A stretch of DNA of 64,000 bases, taken from the NCBI RefSeq assembly GCF_032854445.1, contig NC_088304.1, forward strand, positions 1,056,001-1,120,000, written 5' to 3'. A program made the position numbers and the translations under genes. The first letter of the stretch is position 1. Each line of letters begins with the position of its first letter. This document shows, in pieces, positions 56,901-64,000 of this stretch. The notes below the pieces were generated by a model. It worked only from the letters and a program-made list of their open reading frames with translations. It did not search any database and had not been told where the DNA came from. The stretch comes from Liolophura sinensis (lineage: Eukaryota > Mollusca > Polyplacophora > Chitonida > Chitonidae).

Positions 56901-59900
56901 AAATGATGAAAGTCTTAAAAGCTAAGCAAAACAAGGGAGGCAAGTCAAAATGTTTGGTATTTTGAGCTCTTCAGAGGGATTGTGGTCATCCAATGTGGTT
57001 TAAAGGTTCACCCATGCCACTGTAAAATTATACGCATTTGAATACAATACAACACACAACCATTTACCGGTATGTCTGAATTTATAAACATTTGTATGAT
57101 ACAAAGTTTTGACTAAATTAGAGGTCATCATTTTCATGATTTTTTGTTTTTGTTTTTTTATGAGCTCTTAGAAATGAGGGAAGACCAAACATTTTGGCCC
57201 CTAGAAAAGCAGTAAAGGAAGACAAGAAAAACAAAGCGACCGTACATTTACCTGCTGCACATGGCCGGCTGTTGACTGTTTGTTGTAGGCCTGCTGACGC
57301 TTGATCAATGCCTGCACTTCTGCCTCCGTCAGTCGCTGGATAGGCTTCACTGGTGTCTTCTGTTAACACAGTTCACACTCATGAAGTCTGATCAGAACTT
57401 TTTTTAATCAGAAAAACCATAAAACATATGGCCTTTATGCACCTTTGAAAGTGCCTTTTTACATACCAAACTATTGGTGAAATACAATACTCAAACTGTT
57501 CAATGTATATCAACAGAGCAGAATAGCCTCATGCCCTTCCAGGCAAGCATTGACAACATCAGACTTGTTACACGTACATACACCGAAATTGAAAGTGAAA
57601 GCCAAAGTGTGATGATTGGTCATATCAATCAATCGCTGGCATACACATACATTAATAAATACATTTTCAACAACCATATTGCTTAGCTAAACCAATCATT
57701 TAATGGATATGCAACCTAAAATCAACCTGAAAGGTTTTTGCTTTATTTTATTTTTTTTTTTTTTATTAAACATTCCAATGCAGTTTTAGGGGTTTCAATG
57801 CTTATGAAGTGACCCTGATCTACCAAGCTTCCCTTTACCCTGAAAAGTGTGTGCTTCAGATTCTGGTTAAACATTTCCACACAGTTCTAAAGGGTTCAAA
57901 ATAATGCATACAAAGTGGCTGCAACCTCTGCACTGACCTGTCCTATAGCAGTGACCAGCTGAGAGGTTAAGACAGGTTTCTGACCGCTGGCCACATGTAG
58001 CTGATGAGCACCTGTCTGACCCTGCTGCAGCTGCTGACGGATCTGCTGCTGCTGCTGCTGTTGCTTCAACTGCTGCCGACGCATCTCCTGTGAACAACAA
58101 CAACATTACAACATTATATTACAACATATACAGAAAGTAAATCTGCATGCTCATTCAATTACTGTTTATTTATATCACTGTGGTATTGAAGCTAAACAAA
58201 CATTTTTTTTTTTTGACTATCTACAACAGATGTAAGGTTTTACAAGTGGAGTAAACTACTGGCCTTTCACACCTAAATACTCCCAAATTCATGCTTTTTA
58301 GACTCAAGGGTCATTGTAGTCAGAAATTTGTTTCACACACTGAGTGCATCATTGAGGGTTTAACACATTTGTGTTTGCTGTGTAACCCGATGCCACTGAA
58401 CCTTTCTTCATACCTCGTTGAATCCAGAGAGCGCGCATTCTCAGGATGAACTATCAGAATGCCCATTCTCAGGATGAACTATCGGGATGCGCATTCTCAG
58501 GACGAACTATCGGGATGCGCATTCTCAGGACGAACTATCGGGATGCGCATTCTCAGGACGAACTATCGGGATGCGCATTCTCAGGACGAACTATCGGGAT
58601 GCGCATTCTCAGGACGAACTATCGGGATGCGCATTCTCTCAGGACGAACTATCGGGATGCGCATTCTCAGGACGAACTATCGGGATGCGCATTCTCAGGA
58701 CGAACTATCGGAATGCGCATTCTCAGGACGAACTATCGGAATGCGCATTCTCAGGACGAACTATCGGGATGCGCATTCTCAGGATGAACTATCACAATGC
58801 GCATTCTCAGGATGAACTATCAGAATGCACATTCTCAGGATGAACTATCACAATGCGCATTCTCAGAATGAACTATCACAATGCGCATTCTCAGGATGAA
58901 ATATCAGAATGCACATTCTCAGGATGAACTATCGGGATGCGCATTCTCAGGATGAACTATCAGAATGCGCATTCTCAGGATGAACTATCAGAATGCGCAT
59001 TCTCAGGATGAACTATCACAATGCACATTCTCAGGATGAACTATCGGGATGCGCATTCTCAGGATGAACTATCGGGATGCGCATTCTCAGGATGAACTAT
59101 CGGAATGCACATTCTCAGGATGAACTATCACAATGCACATTCTCAGGATGAACTATCGGGATGCGCATTCTCAGGATGAACTATCGGGATGCGCATTCTC
59201 AGGATGAACTATCAGAATGCGCATTCTCAGGATGAACTATCAGAATGCGCATTCTCAGGATGAACTATCACAATGCGCATTCTCAGGATGAACTATCACA
59301 ATGCGCATTCTCAGGATGAAATATCAGAATGCACATTCTCAGGATGAACTATCACAATGCGCATTTTCAGGATGAAATATCACAATGCACATTCTCAGGA
59401 TGAACTATCGGGATGCGCATTCTCAGGATGAACTATCGGGATGCACATTCTCAGGATGAACTATCACAATGCGCATTCTCAGGATGAACTATGGGAATGT
59501 GCATTCTCAGGATCTGACACAAAGAATTCTAAATAAAGAAGATGAGGCAAAAACAGCATATTTCAGGCTAGCATTCTCTTTCACTCCCTCATTCATTATA
59601 GACCAATCAACGGCAAGCATAGGTACGTCAAAGTTGCGTATGTATAACGTCATGCATTGTTATGTGACATAGAAATGTGTAAGTTCACTGTACACGTATT
59701 ATAACATCATACTGCTGAGCTCAGTGAATGATTGTAGACATATCATAGAGATACTCACATTAAATGAATAATAGCAGCCATATCATGGAGATACTCAAAC
59801 GAAGTGAATGACTGCAGCCATATCGTGGAGATACTCACATGGAGTGAATGATTGCGGACATATCATGGAGATAATCCTGCTGAGTGAATGATTGCGAACA

Positions 59901-62900
59901 TATCGTGGAGATACATCGAGTGAATGATAGCAGACATATGGTGGAGATACTTACACTGAGTTAATGATTGTGGACATATCGTGGAGATAATCATGCTGAG
60001 CGAATGATTGCGGACATATCGTGGAGATACATTGAGTGAATGAGTCCAGACATAAGGTGGAGATACTCACATGGAGTGAATGATTGCGGACATATCGTGG
60101 AGATAATCCTGCTGAGTGAATGATTGCGGACATATCGTGGAGATACATCGAGTGAATGATCGCAGACATATGGTGGAGATACTCACACTCAGTGAATGAT
60201 TGTGTACATATGGTGGAGATACTCACACTGAGTTAATGATTGTGGACATATGGTGGAGATACTCACATTGAAGGGTATTTTCTGAGTAAGGATCTGCCTG
60301 GGGTGCAGAGCGTTGGGTTTGAGGATCGTCTGTTGTTGTTGTCTGAGGTGTGACAGTTGAGCCTGTGTCAGAGGTTTACTGCCCTGTGACAGCTGCTGTT
60401 GTACTGATGTCACTAAATGGAGGAATAATCAAATTCAGAAAATTAATTAACACTAACATACGCGTTGTTAACATATGCATTGAAAAAATTGGATTTCAAA
60501 TTAAACTGGATGGATCACAAAATGAATCTCAACAGAACATTTCATCAAAACTAAGCAATATTTTGAGCAGACTGTATGGAAACCAAAAGTTTGATGGACA
60601 GACAGACAAGGCAGAAAAGACACACGGTATTGTGGGATTACAAAACAAGTCAAATGAGCCATAAGAAGGAACCACATATCAAACTTCAGTCTGCATTTGT
60701 AACCACCTATTTAGTAGCACTTCATCTTCTGATATCCTGCCAGACTTTCATTCAAAATTCTCCATGCGCCAAGTTCTGCAGGTCTAAATTCTACATTTGG
60801 ATAATCCATGTTGTGGTAAAGTAACAGATCTGTAGGAAACACATGAATGCAAAACTTCAGTTCAATACATCCAGAACTGAATTTGGTCATTTACAGCAAA
60901 CAACATGCACAAAGAGCATCAGCGATGGCACTTTCCACTTGTGTCATTGTGCTTTATATGCATGTAAAACTTCAGCTCAATACAGAGAACTTGTCAGAAT
61001 TTGTATAAATATGGTCAGTTCAAGTGTTAACCATGAGCCAACTGTCCCCAATCTCCAGCTTAACTCTTGTGCCACATGAATATGGAGGCTGTGTATCAGT
61101 GTACACAATCAGATGTTGCTGTACACAAGAGTAATCCACCTGTAAGACGGTGACCAGCATTTAGGTGGGAGAAGACCGGACAGAGCCCGGGACAAAGATG
61201 TTATCTTCTTAATTCAATTGGCAATCACAATATGTTCAGTATCATCAGCCTCAGCAGAAACAGTAGGTATCTTCTCTTGTACAAGCTTGTTTCAACACCA
61301 AATGTTTTACCTCCTGTGACTGAAGTAGCAGAGGCCACCGTCCTCTGTGCGGCTAACTGGGCAGCCGTCAGACTGGCTGTAGTGACCACTGTGGCCGTAC
61401 CAGATGTGAGATTAGCCCTGGCCTGAGCTTGGGCCTGTGCCTGGTTTACAGCAGTGGTCAGTTCCTGCATAGTCAGAGCTGTGCCCTGCACCGTCCTCTG
61501 ACCTCTGACCGCCTGGCTCACCGTCTGAGGGGACAGAGTCTTCTAGGAGAGAAGAGAAGAAAGGACAGGCAACAATGAATCACCATGCTGAAGGTTTTCT
61601 TTCCAACAGTTCCCTACCCCGATCTACATATCTGATTACTGAGATAGGATCTTTCAAAAAAGATGTGTTGTTACTTTATAGCAGAAAAAGAAGTTTATTC
61701 TGGTATTATGAACTACTTCAATTAATATTCTTCAGCACCAGAAATACAGATATTCTGCCAGCAGTTTGCCTAAACAATCAACTAAGTCTTGTCTCGCTGT
61801 TTAATAAACTGTTAACATCCCAAAGGGAAGTCACTCTTAAGGGAATTCAATAAAAGTCACCCGAAACTAGCAACATTTGAAACAAGGCTTCTTCTCCTAT
61901 AAAATACTTATCTTACAGGTTCAGTAAACGAGAAAGGAGAAGATTTGAGTGTACAAAGTTTGTGCTTCAGACAGAATAGATTTAACCTGCTGAAGTGATA
62001 AAAGTGGGGCTAAAGAGTAAATTTCATCGTCTTCTGGAACTCCTCTCTAAATCTACAGAAATATGCTAACAATTTCAGTAATTTGTCCGTAAGCTTCATA
62101 TACAGAAGCAAACAAAAACAAATGCAGCCACACGTACACGTATGAACTGAGAACTACAACTCTCCAGTATAAAGCTCTTGTTAATTCATAACACAGGCCT
62201 ACATGCTGAGTCTTTTCTTTGCATTAGTATAGATGAAATATACTTCGATATTCTCCTAAACAGCAGCTGTCCAAGTATTAAACAAAATTTGCTACTCTCT
62301 TTACCAGTTTTACCAGAGACCACTGTTAAACACTTGCAGAATTATACTACAAATATGGCACAATATTTTCACACTTCCCAATAAGCTTCAGTTAAAGACT
62401 ATCAAACAAATCCTATATCAAGTTTACAGCTAAGGTGAACAAAGCAGTAATAAAAACAACGAAAAATTTGAATAAACACAACAATTCTCAAAATTTTGTC
62501 TCACACCTTTTGGCTGAAGAACATTTAAATATTTCAACATTCACTTCAAAGACGTTCAGCGTAGGGCAAAAGTTATTTACTCAACCCATTTATTTGGTTT
62601 AACTACCTCAACACTTTGGCGGTGTGAAAGGCACGAATATGACCTCTACAAGAGCTGTATATTCATCATGCAAGCAGAAATTGTTCCCCGCCACTAAGAA
62701 GGCTGAGGTGACAAATAACTACGAAAGACAACAAAGCAATTCCGAAAGTAAAAAGGCTAAATCAAAGGAAAGTGAAAGTATCACAGAAAGACCAAGACAC
62801 TGACAGTGAAAGCATAGAAACATGATGAGGCCAAAGGGGGAAACAGAAAATATCACAGAAAACCAAGAAACTGACAGTGAAAGCATAGAAACATGATGAG

Positions 62901-63219
62901 GCCAAAGGGGGAAACAGAAAGTATCACAGAAAAACCAAGACACTGAGAGTGAAAGCACAGAAACATGATGAGGCCAAAGGGGGAAACAGAAAGTGAAAGC
63001 AACACAGCACTACCAAGGCAGATCACTCACTACAGTGGAAGGCTGGGCCAGAGCCCCAGTCTGCTGGCTCATTCGTTTGTTGATGGCTGCAAAGGTGGTG
63101 CCGGACACCCCCGGTGCAGTGTTGACAACAATGTTACTAGTGCTGCCCCCTGGGCGCGTGATGGAGACAGCGGGTACTGTCCCGGGGCTCACCCCAGGTT
63201 TCTGCAGTGCTCCAGTCTG
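52943..63219 (-). CDS. Gln/Thr/Ala-rich nuclear protein, EP400/Domino-like C-terminus (7 exons, 5' end outside)
   Basis: The last 666 codons of a large protein. Exons in coding order: 63219-63031, 61542-61311, 60412-60267, 58087-57938, 57359-57252, 55474-55306, 53949-52943. Every junction is GT-AG and the phases agree (0,1,0,0,0,1). The product is low-complexity and Gln, Thr, Ala, Val and Pro-rich, with charged islands: AAINKRMSQQTG, LTQAQLSHLRQQQQTI, EMRRQQLKQQQ, IQRLTEAEVQALIKRQQAYN and the C-terminus KTPHYAMRSRTTHKH. No folded domain, zinc finger or membrane segment is seen. From memory, the combination of Q-runs, TQAQL/LRQQQ pieces and a KTP-containing basic end resembles the tail of EP400 (p400), the SWI/SNF-type ATPase of the NuA4/TIP60 complex, whose ATPase and SANT domains would lie upstream, outside this window. 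Other Q-rich coactivators could look alike. The gene model is firm; the name is not. Confidence 0.7.
54393..54500 (-). mobile_element. SINE-1 copy in last intron of the EP400-like gene, diverged
   Basis: GGGAAACCCACGACCATCTG, GCAGACCTTCCCACATTTAG and GATTTGAACTCACAGCAACC match SINE-1 on the - strand. The head passes into a 42-bp tandem array. Confidence 0.85.
54494..54704 (+). repeat. 42-bp array of a SINE-1 head, 5 copies
   Basis: Unit GGCCACGGAGTCATTGCGCC, then GTGCTGGTGTGCTAACGCCCTC. It equals the SINE-1 head (GTCATTACGCTGCGCTAGCG, then CGCTAACCGACTGAGCCACGGAG on +), including the pol III A box. The open frames through it are artefacts. Confidence 0.92.
55306..55474 (-). CDS. EP400-like gene exon
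   Basis: Acceptor GTTTTCAG, donor GTAAAT, phase 0 to 1. Encodes IIAPVQQVGQASSAQSPVAT, then a Val/Thr-rich stretch with VSSVTIPVTQVG and NINVSMTGQKTATG. Confidence 0.87.
55571..55631 (-). mobile_element. SINE-2 tail fragment in an intron
   Basis: GCTTGGCGTTTTACCTCGTA, then CTTTACAATTTTTCAGTCATATGACCAGG, matches the SINE-2 tail at 32.3 kb on the - strand. Nothing of the head remains. Confidence 0.75.
55640..57245. other. Intron of the EP400-like gene
   Basis: Two stretches, near 55,920-56,020 and 56,535-56,620, share TGTGGCAGGGC, CATGCCACCATTGAAATATT-like and AGACACCAGGCATGACACC-like blocks, so they are diverged copies of an unnamed repeat. No exon is supported. Confidence 0.45.
57252..57359 (-). 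CDS. EP400-like gene exon
   Basis: 36 codons; acceptor TTAACAG, donor GTAAAT, phase 0 to 0. Encodes KTPVKPIQRLTEAEVQALIK, the most charged, helix-like stretch of the in-window protein, followed by RQQAYNKQ. Confidence 0.88.
57938..58087 (-). CDS. EP400-like gene exon, Gln-rich
   Basis: Acceptor TTCACAG, donor GTCAGT, phase 0 to 0, 50 codons. Encodes EMRRQQLKQQQQQQQ, then HVASGQKPVLTSQLVTAIGQ. The poly-Gln is coded by CAG repeats and may vary in length. Confidence 0.85.
58200..58432. other. Intron flank, nothing recognised
   Basis: A T-run near 58,204-58,215 and unique sequence up to the 28-bp array. Confidence 0.4.
58433..59515 (+). repeat. 28-bp minisatellite in an intron, about 38 copies
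   Basis: Unit GATGCGCATTCTCAGGACGA, then ACTATCGG. The left third has the GACGAACTATCGGGATG form, nearly uniform; the right part mixes GATGAACTATCACAATG and other variants, so the left part was homogenised more recently. A single 2-bp insertion (TCTCTC) is near 58,635. Confidence 0.96.
59715..60266 (-). repeat. Tandem repeat of the intron's own 5' splice site
   Basis: On the - strand each unit (about 35-45 bp) reads GTGAGTATCTCCACxATATG, TCCxCAATCATTCACT. The first unit is the functional donor at 60,266-60,261; further GTGAGTATC copies start at 60,226, 60,186, 60,070, 59,838 and 59,758, with a GTAAGTATC near 59,954. Units lacking the GTGAG part (ATGTATCTCC, AGGATTATCTCC) alternate with these. 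Confidence 0.9.
60267..60412 (-). CDS. EP400-like gene exon before a repeated splice donor
   Basis: Acceptor CCATTTAG, donor GTGAGTATC, phase 1 to 0. Encodes TSVQQQLSQGSKPLTQAQL, HLRQQQQTILKPNALHP and ILTQKIPFN. The donor and the following intron sequence are the first unit of the tandem array at 59,715-60,266. Confidence 0.85.
60420..61142. other. Intron of the EP400-like gene
   Basis: Two blocks sharing TGCAAAACTTCAGxTCAATACA (near 60,848 and 50,286) and GTAAAACTTCAGCTCAATAC (60,963) suggest another low-copy dispersed repeat. No exon is supported. Confidence 0.4.
61143..61197 (-). mobile_element. SINE-1 fragment in an intron
   Basis: AAGACGGTGACCAGCATTTA, then GGTGGGAGAAGACCGGACAGAGCCCGGG, corresponds to the middle of SINE-1 on the - strand. 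Confidence 0.65.
61311..61542 (-). CDS. EP400-like gene exon
   Basis: Acceptor CTCCTAG, donor GTAAAA, phase 0 to 1. Encodes KTLSPQTVSQAV, an Ala/Gln stretch (NQAQAQAQARAN) and TASLTAAQLAAQRTVASA. Confidence 0.85.
61560..62760. other. Intron of the EP400-like gene, nothing recognised
   Basis: AT-rich unique sequence. Open frames of 68-92 codons are unsupported. Confidence 0.4.
62765..63003 (+). repeat. 71-bp tandem repeat in an intron, about 3.3 copies
   Basis: Unit ATCACAGAAAACCAAGACAC, then TGACAGTGAAAGCATAGAAACATGATGAGG, CCAAAGGGGGAAACAGAAAGT. It ends about 25 bp from the donor of the first in-window exon. Confidence 0.93.
63031..63219 (-). CDS. EP400-like gene, first exon in window
   Basis: 63 codons; acceptor GTTAACAG, donor GTGAGT, phase 0 to 0. 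Starts QTGALQKPG and ends with MSQQTGALAQPSTV, so QTGAL occurs twice. A CAGCAG at the acceptor allows a one-codon shift. At least one more exon must lie beyond the window. Confidence 0.85.
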
Positions 63220-63224
63220 CTGTT

Positions 63225-64000
63225 AACGATGAAATCAGAGCACAGGTTAGCCACACAACTGATAAAACCTTAACAGGATATTGAATTACAAGCTTGGACT
63301 TTACAGGGATAAAAAGGTTTAAAGAGTTTGTTGGGCTTCCAGTCTGATCGCAGTTCACGTTCCACTTTGGAACATCTTGTCAATATCTGTGACCTGTTCC
63401 GACACAACTTACAGAACCTTGAGGATGTTATGTACATGAAATCACAAAGGCAAATCACATGTACAGTTACCTCCCTTGAGCACATGGTGCTCTTTTGACA
63501 TTAGTGATCAATCTAGTGGGTAAATCAATTCCACATCCACAAATGAAGCCTTCCTAAGTCACCATAATGCCTTCTTTTAATCACCAAAAAGAACACCAAA
63601 TTGGAAAAATGGATATCGATTAATCTCTGTGCTATTTCTTTTATAAACCTTCCAAAGTTTTCATTAGGACAGAAAAAACAAATTTAAAGATCAGAGTTGA
63701 CAGAACTTATGTTCTGTAATTCTTCAACCTTTCGTATGTTTGCATGTGTTTATTCAAGCACATTCTGAAGGCCTTATTCTGTGTTGACTGATACAATTAT
63801 ACTTTTTGTGAAACCAATATTGAAACTGGCCGATGCAACCAATGTAGTTTTGTCTCCAAAACCCTGTCAAAATGTGTATAAAATTGCACTAAAAGCTGCT
63901 CTTTCACATGCCAAAAGTTTGGATAATTAGGGTATTCAGTCGTGTTGTCACACACTTTCAAGCAAGTTCCAATCTAACCAAATAATAATAAATCCCTTGC
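63225..64000. other. Intron of the EP400-like gene running off the window
   Basis: No further exon with a matching phase and splice sites is seen up to the window end. The preceding exon must lie beyond 64,000 on the + strand numbering. Confidence 0.5.

Noticed and set aside
58446-58843. Overlapping frames of 113-118 codons
   Set aside because: The 28-bp period cycles through all three frames without stops; this is an intronic minisatellite.

Overview
This is a eukaryotic genome window. It has introns with GT/AG borders, tRNA-derived SINEs with target-site duplications, many minisatellites, and AT-rich non-coding DNA. The encoded protein families are animal ones. The SINE types (a tail ending in AATAAATAAATA, and another ending in a CACT-type tail after a GTCATATGAC core) resemble, from memory, those of molluscs and other lophotrochozoans. 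A mollusc is my best guess, not a proven one.

Two spliced genes can be reconstructed, arranged tail to tail. On the + strand, 38,534-49,058 holds a complete 11-exon secreted matrix metalloproteinase of 551 residues: signal peptide, propeptide with PRCGFPD cysteine switch, zinc catalytic domain with [12 protein letters not shown], Arg/Pro hinge, and a four-bladed hemopexin domain closed by Cys357 and Cys545. Every exon junction keeps the frame. On the - strand, 63,219-52,943 holds the last seven exons (666 codons) of a Gln/Thr/Ala-rich low-complexity nuclear-type protein. It most resembles the C-terminal region of EP400/Domino-type chromatin remodelling proteins, but that name is tentative. 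Its 5' part lies beyond the window. A third candidate is an intronless 218-residue Ser/Thr/Lys-rich ORF at 25,198-25,854 with no recognised family.

The rest is repeats. (i) SINE-1, a tRNA-headed element of about 270 bp, has four well-bounded copies (26.4, 35.6, 43.1 and 44.6 kb), each with 10-13 bp target duplications, plus many fragments. (ii) SINE-2 has one copy at 32.3 kb, with its own target duplication. (iii) 'Rep-A' is a unit of about 345 bp present in about 15 places in both orientations, sometimes head to tail or as a foldback. (iv) 'Rep-B' is about 200 bp with four dispersed copies and a tandem derivative. (v) There are inverted-repeat MITE-like elements at 5.85 and 21.4 kb. (vi) About 18 minisatellite or microsatellite arrays have periods from 2 to 83 bp; the largest are a 26-bp array (10.65-12.1 kb), a 48-bp array (31.1-32.1 kb), a 21-bp array (36.8-37.6 kb) and a 28-bp array (58.4-59.5 kb).

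The most interesting pattern is that many arrays grew out of identifiable seeds: a SINE head with its A box (54.5 kb), a SINE/flank junction (50.4 kb), an internal stretch of Rep-A (31.1 kb), one end of Rep-B (32.2 kb) and, most unusually, the 5' splice site of a gene intron (59.7-60.3 kb), which leaves a ladder of decoy splice donors. Between 12.3 and 30.9 kb there are a few higher-GC, non-repetitive stretches without coding capacity (17.2-17.5, 23.6-24.6 kb) that could be conserved regulatory DNA. The two genes belong to unrelated processes (extracellular proteolysis and nuclear regulation), and nothing suggests that they act together.
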